Source: Metallyticus violacea | Taxonomy: Eukaryota > Arthropoda > Insecta > Mantodea > Metallyticidae | Assembly: GCA_030762175.1 (NCBI GenBank) | Contig: CM060838.1 | Coordinates: 17,405,501 to 17,469,500 of the forward strand | Direction: 5' to 3' | DNA: 64,000 bases | Shown: piece by piece, positions 12,924 to 24,274 of the stretch | How positions within the stretch are numbered: the first letter of the stretch is position 1 | Layout of the letters: each line of letters begins with the position of its first letter | Notes under the pieces: model-generated | The model's database searches: none | The model's input: only the letters and a program-made list of their open reading frames with translations | What the model was told of the DNA's origin: nothing | Program-made: the position numbers and the translations under genes

Positions 12924-14553
12924 CATGCTCAAAAGTATCCGTTATTCCACATATTATAAAATTAACATTCTCTACTTTTCCGATTTTCTTAAAATATTTA
13001 TATAGTCCATATTCTGTTACATAATGTAAAGTTCCTTTCGATGAATTTGTTTCTTAACTGTAATTTTTCTTTCACATTTGGGAAAATGTCATGATGGTTC
13101 CTTCATCTATCTCAGATTGTACAAAAAACTTTATATCCTCTAAATCAACTTAATTTTAAATGAACTATCCGAACATTTTCTTACGATGTGTGGCTACCCC
13201 CACTTCAAGATTTATTCATGCTATTAGTACGCAACATTTCAAGCAAAAGATTCGCACTCCCTCAACTAACAACACAGTGCTGCTGCTAATTCGCAGTTTC
13301 ACCGCGATATCTTACCTTCAGTAGAAAAGTGATGACACTTTTTCTTCTATTTGTTATGCCACAACTTTGTTGTAACAGCTTGGGTCGTCCAGCAATATCT
13401 CCTTCGGATTCTCAAATTCCCGAAACAAAATTAGATGATTTGTATTCTAAAAGTTAAAAACACTAAATATTCCTTGAGAAAAATACTCTTTGAAAGTAGC
13501 GCTATCTGAAAAATAACTTGAAAGATTGTTAATGACATTAACCTCTATTGCAAAAGCAAAGTCTTTTAGTGCGTATTAATTTATACCAACTCTTTCCACG
13601 CCCTCTCAAAATGACCTACTTATTTACTATTTATTATCTTTTTGCCTCCTAACGAAGTAACCTTGTTCTCCCCACTAATCTTAAAATGAGCAGTTGTTCC
13701 TCCCTGAAGACTTGTGTACAAGAAACTGAGAGGAAGAGGAAGCAAGTAACATTCTTACACTCTGATTACTTTGTCTTCCCTTGAGAAAATTTGAAACGAG
13801 ACAAACAGCTCTGAAAAGTGCCTTTAGGACGTGGTGCAAGGAACCAGAGCTAACTATAACTCTCTTATTAAAGAACTTCGCGGATAACGCAATTATGTTC
13901 TAATAGAAAATGGAGCGACAGAATGCTCTACCAATATGCTTATCAATAAAATTTAATTATCTTTGTAAATGTAGTTACCTTTAAAATACAGGGATTAGAA
14001 CTTTATGAATCTTAAAGGCGCTTTACTATAATTCAATTTTATTACAAGAGTCGAAGTTTTACATAGGTATATCTTAGAAAAGTAGTTTAATGCACTTTCC
14101 AGCACCAAATTCAATATCTTTATTATCTGAGTATAATTTTCTAAATTAGTTCAGAAAAAGATTATCTAAAAAACGCGATCATTTTATTTTTTAAATGTAT
14201 TTATAGTCTTTTCTTTAGTTAAATTTAAGCTTTGCGGAAATTTTTATCAATTTTAAGCTGTGTCTACCTAACAGCTGTAAACTCGGAAAACTGCTTGTGC
14301 ACTGGATTTTGAAATATTACTACGGACCTTTTCATAAAACACTTGCTACAGAAGCTAGCAGTAGATAATTGTATGAAGTATAATGTAATAAAATACGTAA
14401 ACCAGCATACTATTTAATCAGATTTATTTTGTATAAAACAACTTTAAATGGCTTTATTGTTGGTCAGCATGGTTAATAAAATGCTACATAATACATACTT
14501 GCATAAAATGACCAAAGACACTAACACTTCATTGAATTGATTCAATTTGTTGT
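12924..14553. other. Non-coding stretch, nothing firm
   Basis: A minus-strand frame near 13240-13330 (DIAVKLRISSSTVL) faintly resembles a Tc1-type helix-turn-helix but has no supporting context. The rest is AT-rich and featureless. Confidence 0.35.
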
Positions 14554-14845
14554 TGATTTGATTTATTTATGGACGCTCTTTAACAGTTCAGGTCATCAGC
14601 GTCCCATTCAACTCAGGGCGTGAAACGGCCGAAAAATTTTGCTCAGAGGCCTTTTCTTTCAGGCTTGAGGTTCTTTTTCGTGCCGTAAATGTACGACACG
14701 GGACCCACGGCTTTACTTCCCTTCCGAAGGAAGCCATACTTAGGATTTTTACGCCCGAAAAAATCCATCTATCCTGGCCGGGTTTGAACCCGCGATCTTG
14801 GGTTTAGGAGGAAAGTGTGGTTACTACTACACCACCAGGACCGAC
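14554..14845 (-). repeat. SINE-1 copy 3, full length
   Basis: This is a full copy with A box, B box (GGGTTTGAACCC) and body, and it carries the GATTTATTTATGG tail on the plus strand. AATTTGTTG on the left (from about 14544) and AATTTGATG on the right (from about 14849) may be a degraded target-site duplication. ACAGTTCAGG places it with copies 5 and 7. Confidence 0.92.
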
Positions 14846-14910
14846 TCGAATTTGATGATAACCTATTCTGAAATATACGAGATGTCAACACTAAATTTTC
14901 TGAAATGCTC

Positions 14911-15078
14911 TTAATATTTCATACAGTTCATGAATCTGTCATGTTCGTTCTGATAAATATCATAAGCTATTGTCGGCATCAGTAACAATTCGGTCTTTTC
15001 AGCTTGGGCTAAAATTTCTTGTGGTATATCCATTTTCGCATTCGACAAAGGAACTATATAATCTGAATCGATACAATG
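14911..15078 (-). other. Coding-like open stretch, possible exon or unknown relic
   Basis: The minus strand is open for 56 codons between stops, with an unusually balanced composition that includes MDIPQEILAQAEKTELLLM and TIAYDIYQNEHDRFM. There is no ATG near its beginning. A TCAG/AT junction near 15062 and ACT/GTATGA near 14925 could serve as splice acceptor and donor; the 138 bp between them would be a symmetric exon. The polypyrimidine tract is poor. I do not recognise the protein. Open stretches of this length are not rare by chance in 64 kb, so this is only a candidate. Confidence 0.2.
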
Positions 15079-15549
15079 ATCTCAAAGTTTAATAAAAAGG
15101 CATTTTCTTCAAAGTAATTAATTTGAAAACTGACATTAATGTTAATTTTTATTAATATGCCTTTATAATTCTGGTATACAAAACTAGCGTTTAAAACTGA
15201 TTTATAATGTTATATAATTATTGCATTTCTAAAAATTAGGAAACTGATTACGCTCTTATCTTAACCATTTATTCATGCAATAAAGATTCTAGCAATATAG
15301 AAACTACTAATTCTGTGATATTAATAGATTCCATTTTTCTACCTTACGGTATGGAAACTAAAATTCTCATAAATACCACCCATTTCTCAAAATAAACTGC
15401 AACGACAGATACCTATTTTCAACAGGTGTTAAAAGTGCTGGCTACTGAATTACTTGCTTAGTAAGACTAAACATTATTTAGTACTTTATTACTGAATCGT
15501 TAAGACATTCCACGAACCAGAAGCATATCGCTGTTGGAGGCATGTCCCA

Positions 15550-15752
15550 TGTGGCAACATCTCAGGTCATTAGCGTCCCATTCAATTCAGAGCGTGAAAC
15601 GACCGATAAATTTTGCTCAGAGGCCTCTTCTTTTAGGCTTCAGGTTCTTTTTCGTGCCGTAAACCTAAGACACGGGACCCCTTAGGGACTTTTACGCCCG
15701 AAAAAATACATCGATCCTGGTCGGGAATGAACCAGCGGTCTGGGGTCTACAA
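15550..15752 (-). repeat. SINE-1 copy 4, internally deleted and truncated
   Basis: Body sequence from AACATCTCAGG through TTTTACGCCCG is recognisable, but about 35 bp is missing between GACACGGGACCC and the TTAGGGAC segment. The head ends within the anticodon-arm region. GGAGGCA near its tail is shared with copy 6. Confidence 0.85.
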
Positions 15753-16480
15753 GTCCCGTGTGACGTTGGCGTAACAAACTAATCAATGTGCATAATTATG
15801 GTCTACAATAATAACCTCAAAATATAAGAGAGAAACAAATATGCATATTGCAAAGAAAACTCAAAGTAATATAATTGAGTATGTTTTTACGTTTATGTTC
15901 TTCAGAAGTAGAGAACGAGACTGCTAAAACTCTACGATCTCATCCCGCATTTGTTTAAGGAAATTTCTGCGCATTTGCGTTCCTGTCAGTTTATCTGACG
16001 CTAAGCTCTGCACATTTTCCGCATTTTGGACGCGGATCATGGATCTCAAAAGGAAAATCTCGACACTGACATGATGGCCCGACGCGATTCTGCATTTCTA
16101 TGCTTCCGTCACTTTCTGGAGAGAGGAATATCTAGGTATATGATAGTGTTGTACGCAAGGAGAAACTGAGCCATTTGTATTACTACGAGATATTGCTCTG
16201 AAAGAGTTTATGCAAGCCCAGCGTTACTTGCAAAAAAATCATTTTCATATTCATTTTTGTTGCATACAGTTTTCCTCCATTAAAAGTATGCTAATTAGTA
16301 GGGTAGGGTTATATGTATATACATATATTCATTCCATATGCATAGAAAAAAGACTAACTAAAACATAAATTCCGAACCGGAACAGTGCAATATGTATATG
16401 AAATTATACTTCACATAAAATACATATTTTGTAAGTTTTTAATGAAAATAAAATTTCAAATAATTCGGCTAATACACATT
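15753..16480. other. Non-coding stretch, nothing recognised
   Basis: I see no supported features. Confidence 0.4.
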
Positions 16481-16665
16481 GTTGTTCTCAGTCCTCGTGA
16501 TTGGCAAATGCCGGGGAAGTACCCTAAACTTAGGCCTGGAACGTTACCTTCCTTAAAAAAAAAAAAAAACTCTTTCCCAATATATTTCATCTCATGTATC
16601 ATCAGTGTTCACCGCCTGTGGTGCCTCAGTAGTAGAAACGGGCGTTAAATACCATTAAAAAATCT
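16481..16665 (+). repeat. SINE-2 copy, 5' truncated
   Basis: The order is GGCAAATGCCGGGGAAGTAC, an AAACTTAGGCCTGG block, a run of 14 A, TTTCCCAATATAT, and the terminal CCTGTGGTGCCTCAGTAG module with CGGGCGTTAAA. The same order is seen at 42.6 kb (plus) and 30.0 kb (minus). The 87-codon open frame over it is a repeat shadow. Confidence 0.85.
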
Positions 16666-17640
16666 ATTAGTAAGCGATTTTTAAAATAAATATTTATATT
16701 TTTGTAATATTGAAACAAAATATGTTGCATGTTTATACATACTTTTCATTTTTACTACTTAAAAATAAAATATTTTTCAAGTTAAAAGACATAAAAATCC
16801 GTTCTGTAATAATTAGTAATTCTTTCTATGGCACTGGCAAAATATTTTTATAATGCAGATGAAAGACTTAAAATATTTATGTTCTTAATTACCTTGTAAA
16901 TGGTCACAGACATAAATCACTGTACATAGAAACTAGGCATTCTTAAATACTGCTCAAAATCTATATTATGCTTGTTGAATGAATAACCATGGAGCGCTTC
17001 GATCTTTCACGGTGTGGATCTTTAAGACCTTTGCATGTTGAGTTTTCTTCTTTTTCCCTGTATTTAAAAGCAATGTTTACAATCTTATCATCTTGATACG
17101 CTCAATTCACTTCTCTTTCCTGAAATTTGTTTCTACTACACCATTTCATTTGGAAATGTGCTGCAGTTGATTATACCTAGATATTTCCCTAAAGCATTTT
17201 CCACCAATCCTCTACAGACCCAAACAATTCCAAATACCCAAAATATTTTTGAGTATGTTGTAACAAATAACTACTATGCACACACAAAATTTTCTTAATG
17301 GGGTTTCAATTTTGTATTTAAAATTACTAGAGGATAAAGAAGCATTAAAAGCATTTAAATGCTACTTACATTATTAATTTTATAAAATGGGAAATTTAAT
17401 ATTGGAAGCATACAATTCCGGACTAGCCTTTATGAGATATTGTTTTAACGTTGCAATTTTAAAATTTGAGATTTTTCTGGAAAATTTACCTCAAAAATAT
17501 ATTTATACAACAAGAGTAACATGGATCCGTGCTATTTATTACACAGATACTTATATAAAAAGATTTTTCACTTCTCATAAAATATATTTATAATTATTAT
17601 TGCTCATTTGTGCGCGCACGTGTACACACATATACGTTTA
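16666..17640. other. AT-rich non-coding stretch
   Basis: The 68-codon open frame at 17387-17593 has no recognisable motif and lies in strongly AT-rich sequence. Confidence 0.4.
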
Positions 17641-17647
17641 AACTCAA

Positions 17648-17725
17648 AGAGCTTGCTTACTCCAATAAAGTACTCCTAATTCCACGCACTTTGCATAGAA
17701 AAACCCACTTTTGACCAGTTGTTAT
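17648..17725 (-). pseudogene. Second LINE tail relic, related to the one at 8.2 kb
   Basis: Plus-strand CCACGCACTTTGCATAG and AAAACCCACTTTTGACCAGTT align with CGCGCACTTTGGCTATA and AAAAGCCCATATTCAACCAATT at 8196-8243. The shared stretch is about 65 bp and corresponds to the end of the minus-strand frame at 8.2 kb. The zinc-knuckle part is not visible here. Confidence 0.5.
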
Positions 17726-18079
17726 TCTGTGCAAAAAGATCCCAACTTGATAAACGTATCCCTGTTCTACTTAACGTCTTTAACATCTATAGACAAAAAA
17801 GAGCGTAATAAGATAAGATTAAAATGCGTAAAATTATAAATTATGAACTGACGATTTAATCATTTTCGTTAAAAAATCGTATATTAATATGCCGAAATTT
17901 CAAATATCCATTTGTTGAGTAAAGGAAATAAAAATAAATTATTTATTCTTTGAAATAACTTAGTGAGCTCCCTTGTTGGCTTAATTTTTATATAGCCACG
18001 TACATTCAAGATCGATATAATATTATGTCAACTGCATACCGGGAAAACTTGCTATGCTTAGTTCTAGGAAACCCTTCTA

Positions 18080-18510
18080 AAGCCTGTGGGCACAATGAAC
18101 AGCGAGTGGGCGGAGGGTGAGAAAGCTGTGAAGAAGAACATCAAAGCAAGGAGAGAGGAAGAAATTGTAAGAGCCAAGCTAAGGGAAAATGTTGAGAATG
18201 TGGAATAATAAAGAAGCAGAATAAGAAAGTAAAGGGGGAAAATATACGGAAAGCTGGGAAGGTTAATTGCAAACGAAAGTGGGAGAGAAAAGATAAATAC
18301 AGGCAAAAAAACGGTGAATTTATGGAGTAAATAAGTTGTAGAACAGTTGAAAATGAGCGAAGATTCAGGAATGGGAACACAAAGAGAACAATGGATAAAA
18401 TAAAGTAGAAAGATGTTAAAGACTAATACTAGGAAAGATGTTTAAAAGCGAAAATTAAAAAGGGCTGCGTTACAAAGAAGGAAGGAGGGAATAAGTTAAA
18501 AGCACAGAAG
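18080..18510 (+). other. Purine-rich strand, charged short open frame
   Basis: The plus strand is markedly G+A-rich for about 430 bp. A 37-codon frame starts at the ATG at 18095 (MNSEWAEGEKAVKKNIKARR) and ends at about 18208, rich in Lys, Arg and Glu. It could be a piece of a coiled-coil coding region or simply purine-rich low-complexity DNA. The two minus-strand Ser/Phe/Leu-rich frames here are its shadows. Confidence 0.25.
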
Positions 18511-19980
18511 AAATATTTCCTACTTCTACCGCGGTTTCAACAGCCAGGGTATTGCATTTTTGATGTACATGCAGATCACCAGCACCAAACTACACATTTT
18601 GCATACCGACAGAGGAAATTGCAGAATTGGGAGCATTATTTTGACTGCAAAATATTGATGAAACGATCTGGGATCCGCCTTCTCATAATGAACATTAATC
18701 TTGGAAGAAGAACTAGAATCTCAGTCGCAACTTTTACTCATACTAGTAAATAAGGTTTTGTAGAATCTTTATTCGTTTTATCTTTCCACGCTCGCGTACG
18801 GGAACTTGCTCCGGCAGTAACTAGCAGCCTGCGCGGCCATTCAAAGATGCACAAAATAATGCTGATAATACGGTTGCCTGTTATTGTTGGAAGTATTGCT
18901 TTGAGTATCAGAACAATAAGTCTAATATTGTAAAAGACAGGTCTGTGAATTCAATCTACGAACGTTGGGTGAATTGCAAAACAACATACGAGAAGTAGCC
19001 AACATTTCAGAAACTGGGCTGCAAAATATTGTTCGACGTTGCACTGTTAACCTTGCAGCAAATTGAGAATATTTTCAGCATCGTATTTAAATAATATAAG
19101 TGCGTTTTCTGTAGTTTGGCGGCAGCTGTGTGTAGCTGAACTATGTACTGCTCATTCCACTGTATTTTCTCGAGCGTTGGAAGATAAAAGTATGCACTAT
19201 TTAAATAGAAAATACCTAATATAAAAAAGACACTTAATCGGCAGCCATTTCATTTTATTAGTTTTAATACTTCAATTGTTTTATTCTTATAACAATGGAT
19301 ATTAAATAAAAGATGTTTCAGGTCTTGTCTTGTCCTTCAAGACTCGCCTTTCAACCCAGTCCTGTTTATGACGTAGCTTGATTTTTCTAATTGTAGCAAC
19401 AGTACCATTAATTTTTCGCATCATATTTTCTGTAAAGCTATTTCTTGAATCCACACAAGTGTGAAGGACCAAGTTTAACCTCTTCTAGGGCAATAACCTC
19501 AGCTTTGAAAACTACCCATCACTTTGCTAGCGGTGGTTCGTTCCTATCTGTTGTGTACACTCCGGCGCAGCTGCAATATGAAAACAGAGCAAAGTACATC
19601 CGTGTAATATATCAACTCTTTCGTGTTGCACGACCATCATTAGAAATGTAAACATTTACACGTCCGTTTGGTACAGTGGTGAACTGAAAACGTCGATATC
19701 ACTTCAACCCTTTACTTTATGAGCCGTGATTGCATTATGGTCAAATGTGAGGTGGCATTAGATAAAATTTGGGCTTGAACTGGCTATTAGATCTTAATCT
19801 GAAAACGATTTATTCATTTATATTGAGTGTGTGGTTTAATATAAAGATGATAATAGTATTGATACATATAAGGATCAGTAATAAATTTTTGAGACATAAC
19901 AGACTGTTGATACATGCATCAGAATTTCTGAAAGTGTTCTCTGTTATTCGATGATCCTCTCTCGCAATGCCAAAAGTGGT
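18511..19980. other. Non-coding stretch, nothing firm
   Basis: A plus-strand frame near 18970-19040 (VANISETGLQNIVR) is faintly like a helix-turn-helix but too short to assign. Confidence 0.35.
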
Positions 19981-19982
19981 GT

Positions 19983-20395
19983 TAACGTGTTATTCCATTA
20001 GAGCACACACAGCAAAACCAGGTCCACCTTCCTTTGAAATTAATTGCTCCTCTCTTTAAATATTTTAAATCATGTTCAAGTTGTACTACAAGGAAGAACA
20101 AATTTGGCAAAGGCTTCCTGTAACATTGCAAAAGCTTCCTTTCAAGATTTGTGAAAACCAAAGCAGAATTATTATTCGTCGCTTGTCCCTTCCATTTTCT
20201 GTGGGCGGAACTGAACATGTCGCAACTTGCACACATCTCAGACGGAAACCAAAAGTAACAACAATGAAACTAGTACCAGGTGTACATTACGTGTTAGGCT
20301 AACAAAATGTTGTAAAGTTACATGTTAGCGCTGTTCAATTATGACTAATTTTTTGATCATTATTTATTGATCAACCCTCGTGTAATCGGTAAAAG
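19983..20395 (-). pseudogene. Mariner family D, 5' end and transposase N-terminus
   Basis: On the minus strand the element begins near 20395 with CGAGGGTTGATCAATAAATA, runs through a 5' leader, and reaches an ATG near 20180-20190 opening MEGTSDE, followed by stops and then AFAMLQEAFAKFVLP. This parallels the opening of the family D copy at 62.7 kb (MEVTRDE ... AYAMLQKAYGDVVLP), and the leaders also match (GTTCAGTTCCGCC, AACAATGAAACTAGTACCA). The catalytic region is absent. The 84- and 76-codon open frames here are frame-shifted or antisense shadows. Confidence 0.75.
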
Positions 20396-21674
20396 GGATC
20401 GCAACGGTTCAGAACACTTTAAAATCATACGAATAATTAATTATTAATTAAGGAGTAGAGCTTTCTTTAGCCAAGAAGAGCGCGTGTTTTTATATACCAC
20501 AATTTCAGTCTGGTTACTTTTTCCGCCATTCTAACAAACACTTCGTTTATAACAATATCACCTTTGATCATTTGGCATAATATTTAATAATAGTGTTGAG
20601 ATTGTTTCACTGCTGTTTTAATTATATTCTAATATGTCGTTTCAATGAATAATTTGTTTTCTTACATTTCACTGAGTAAATTTATTACGTAATTTTCCAT
20701 CAAGCGAAACATCTCTGAATAACTTTACGTCATCCTACCCTTAATTCTGAGGGTGTGGTAGCAAGAAGGGAGAACTGTACTGATGTCTACCTATATTTTA
20801 TTTCCAGACTATCATGGTCTCCAATTGTAATAATTGAGTCGAGTTTGTATGCAAAATGCGTTGTTAGTAAATTCCAAATATGTTCCTTACATTTAGGTAC
20901 ACCTCCGTTTACTAAAAGTAACTAATACATTTAATTGTGACCGTAAGATGCGCAGAGTACCAAGAATAACAGCAAAACAAAGTTACTGGCATCCTGATTG
21001 TTTACGCCCATTTTCTACTTGCAGGTTCTGTTTATATCGCACAACGCCTATAGAAAGAAAGTGTTACTAATACAGAGAAAGCTTCCCCATGCACAATTTG
21101 GGAAAGCTCCTCACAGTTTTAACATCGACCTGTAATGAAAACGTTCCAACGTAAAGCTGTCATGCGAGTACGTTGCCTTCGTAATCTGGTTCTCCTGCAG
21201 TGAACTGCTTTATTAATTCAGAGCTGCGAGACCCTCTTGGGGTGGAGTTCCAATCAGCTGTGCCCCGCTGCGATCAAGAGTTACGAGATACAATCAGTGG
21301 AGGTGTCGCAATTGCCCCCCACCCATCTCTCTGTACAACGTTGTACATCAGAGAACACTGGTGGTCGAGCTGTGCTGTTCGTGATGATTCAAATACTATA
21401 TTTACACAAAACTTCTTTGAAAATTTGATAAATATTTACGTTAAAATTGTAATTATCAGAAATAGCTGTTTTAACTTTTTCTCAATCTGAATAAAAAGAG
21501 AAATTATATTACAACGGAAATGTGAACTATGTTTTTTGGAATTACTGTTACAGCTATAGGTATATACTTGTTATATTTTATCCCTAAGCATTAATTACTT
21601 GTGCACTTTTACACTACTATAACACCACAGCTCATTATGAAACATGCCTTCTCCCTGATAAAGAAGTTAACACC
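20396..21674. other. Non-coding stretch, nothing recognised
   Basis: The overlapping open frames at 21200-21490 have no family signature. Confidence 0.4.
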
Positions 21675-22253
21675 GACGGTGCCAAAAAATATATACGCAC
21701 TTTCACAGTAAATGTCTATTTAATACATTTCAAATTTTGCCAAAAAACGACAGTAATGTATAGTATGATGTTCTGTAAACAGATGTGACTCACATTACGT
21801 TATGCTAGCGTTGCTAAAACTAAATGGAGCGAAGATTATCGTTTGAACAGCGGAAAGCAATTTTTAAGTATCCAAGGCACTGGATAGGACGAAGAGGTCC
21901 GATTGAGTTTCCACCGCGTTCTCCGGATCTAACTCCGTTGGACTTCTACCTACGGAAAACTCTTAAGGGTGTTGTACACCATAGAAAACCAGTTACACTG
22001 GCAGCACTTCGGGAAGAAATTGAAACGGCATGGGCTACAATCGCCGAGGACACTTTCGCAAACGTTGCTCAATCAGTAGTTCAACGTACTCAGAAGTGTA
22101 TCGACGCCGATGGTGGGCATTTTGAGCAGCTATTGTAACTGTAAAAGTCTAAAATAATTAGTGCTCATCGTTTTCTGTTTGTGTGATTTCAGTTTCGTTA
22201 AGTTAACACTGTTCTTTCTTTGCTTGAAGTGTGTGTACATTTTTGGCACCCTC
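21675..22253 (+). mobile_element. Mariner-like family C, internally deleted element
   Basis: The left end reads GACGGTGCCAAAAAATATAT and the reverse-complemented right end GAGGGTGCCAAAAATGTACA, an imperfect inverted repeat of roughly 27 bp. A TA follows the right end (22254-22255); the base pair left of the element is no longer a clean TA. The whole unit is about 580 bp, under half the normal mariner length, because the middle of the transposase gene is gone. It has the structure of a non-autonomous, MITE-like derivative. Confidence 0.85.
21824..22138 (+). CDS. Fused N- and C-terminal transposase remnant, 104 aa
   Basis: The frame opens MERRLSFEQRKAIFK, an N-terminal motif common to a group of insect mariner-like transposases. 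After about 22 residues it passes directly to the C-terminal catalytic end (FPPRSPDLTPLDFYL), which holds the third acidic residue, and ends DADGGHFEQLL. The central two thirds, with the first two catalytic aspartates, is missing, yet the frame is continuous from ATG to stop. It cannot be catalytic. Whether it is expressed is unknown; an in-frame junction could be chance (one in three) or recent deletion. Confidence 0.75.
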   Translation: MERRLSFEQRKAIFKYPRHWIGRRGPIEFPPRSPDLTPLDFYLRKTLKGVVHHRKPVTLAALREEIETAWATIAEDTFANVAQSVVQRTQKCIDADGGHFEQLL

Positions 22254-22255
22254 TA

Positions 22256-23578
22256 TACATATCAAAGAAAATTTAGTTAGCCTTGTTTTCTTACAGAGAC
22301 CAGAGTGATTAGGTGGTCAGCCCATCTAAATTGAGCATGATATGGTCGATAATTTTGTCCAAGATATTTTTTCAGATAACATATCATGATATTACAACAT
22401 GGAAACAAAGGCTTAAAACCCCTCCGGAGATTTTGCAGTCTCGATTATCAAGTCCTGAAAATTCTATCGACTTCATCCGAAATCGAACCCGAGAACCTTG
22501 AGATCCCGATATTTTTCTATCCTATTATGAAGTAATTATATTTAGAATGCTGGTGGATGTTTTTTAGCAGGAACCGGGATGGTATGCATTCCATTTTCAT
22601 AATGTCTTCATTCCTCACTAAGCTTAACTTAAAACGTTACTTTTTTATGACCAATCGCTATTCAGACAGCTGCACTATAGAAGAGAATAAAAGATGATCG
22701 GGAAACCATAAATGCATCGCTTATTTATTTACAGCACTGTAAAATGTTTTAACATCTCTTTTCGCACTTAAAACTACCCTCTACTCGTGAATGCCGTTCT
22801 CTCCTAACGTTCGACGATAACTTTTTATAAGCCTCCTTCCCTTTTCATGGCATTTCGTTCAAAGAGTTTGCAATCGGTAAAATCGTTCTTGCTTTCCCAT
22901 TAGCTGCCCAATACCAAGTTCTGACAATGTGCACACAACAGAAAATTCAATCACTAATATCAGACTTGTAGATAATGCAAAAAATGTTATTTATAATGCT
23001 AAAGGAATAAGATGCATAATTAGAATCAGATGTAGGTTGTGACATATAGTAGGTTGACAATGTGTTGTAGCAATGAGTCGGTTAAGAATTAGAAGTGAAG
23101 TGGGGGCTGGAAAATATTACATAAGGAAAATTAGTCGCTTCGCATGTCTGATAAGGGAAGAGGAAGCTTTCTTTAACGGTTTTACAGGAGTCGAGTGTGA
23201 GAGCTTGAGGAAAGTAGACGTGTAGCCAACTGCTCCATGATAGTTATCTTGGTCGCCATCCACCATGAAGGTAACACTTATTGGTTATAAATATGGTATA
23301 TAATTTGAACATTGCTCCCAGTTTGTGAATAAGTATAAAATGATCCTTTAAACGGGTAGATAGGCAGGGGATCGCGACAAAAAGCACCAAAAAAACTAAA
23401 ATATATATAAAAATAACGAATTATAATATGCACGTTGAAGAAAAGTCAAACATTTTATAATTAATTTTGCAATATATTACTTGAAGCTAGGACTTTAAAA
23501 TGCAAATTGCTCGAGGACAAGCCTGATGTTTGAAGCAAAGTTATTTCAAAAGTTAAAATTTTGACGATGACAACAACA
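22256..23578. other. Non-coding stretch, one B-box-like site
   Basis: Near 22480-22500 the minus strand reads GGTTCTCGGGTTCGATTTC, which resembles a pol III B box, but no A box or SINE body is evident. Otherwise nothing is recognised. Confidence 0.35.
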
Positions 23579-23580
23579 AC

Positions 23581-23634
<54 letters not shown>
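23579..23634. repeat. (AAT)n microsatellite
   Basis: An uninterrupted run of about 18 AAT units follows a short CAA run. The poly-Ile open frame on the minus strand is produced by this tract. Confidence 0.95.
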
Positions 23635-23636
<2 letters not shown>

Positions 23637-24054
23637 ATTGTCGTGCCAGAGTCACAGACTTTTCTTTCAATATAACAGTTACAAGATGGTGGATACTATA
23701 GGCAAACACTGACTTAAGTGAAAAAATCAAAATTCTGAAATGGTTTACATTGAAAAACATAAAAAATATACTACATAAATAAGTAAAATGTGCATTATTG
23801 ATACAGGTACGAAAATTCACAAATGACGAGGGAGAAGAGGCTTAAGAGAACGTTTTCCTCTTAACTGGAAGAAAAATTGTACCCCCTCATGCTGAACATG
23901 CTATTTGATATTTCTTTCACTATGGTGCAAAGCTACACAGCTAACGAGGAACATGTCAATACACTCATATCGAAACATACCTCAACACTTATCCTGCGTC
24001 ATTTATGTGTTATAAGAAGTTCATGTTCTAAAAATGAGCTGCTGTTTTCAACTG

Positions 24055-24178
24055 CAAGCACCCGAATTCGAAGTTGGAAAATGTCCGGTCGGTGCAGTGG
24101 AAGAATAGGAACTGGACATCCTTTAACTGCAGCCCGGCGTTCCGGATTCGCGGAGATGATCGACCGTTCCTGTTAGTG
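24055..24178 (+). pseudogene. Possible Tc1-like helix-turn-helix relic
   Basis: The end of a 99-codon frame reads TRIRSWKMSGRCSGRIGTGH and continues PLTAARRSGFAEMIDRSC. The order IR-W, then G-C/S-G, then a G-x-G-x-P hinge resembles the DNA-binding part of Tc1/mariner transposases. There are no catalytic motifs downstream, and the start of the frame is not transposase-like. Confidence 0.3.
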
Positions 24179-24186
24179 TCTTGCAG

Positions 24187-24274
24187 GGACGAAAACAAAA
24201 CAAAAGTGACGGGGTTGATGCAGTGATTAAGGACGAAAACAAAACAAAAGTGACGGGATTGATGCAGTGATTAA
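24187..24274. repeat. 44-bp direct tandem duplication
   Basis: Two adjacent units (24187-24230 and 24231-24274), each opening GGACGAAAACAAAACAAAAG and ending GATGCAGTGATTAA, differ at one position (GGGG versus GGGA). Confidence 0.95.

Noticed and set aside
13230..13400. Tc1-like helix-turn-helix on the minus strand
   Set aside because: Only one short helix-like string; no linker, catalytic motif or terminal repeat nearby.
23461..23820. 119-codon open frame with a poly-Ile run
   Set aside because: Its core is the AAT microsatellite read on the minus strand; the flanks have no recognisable domain.
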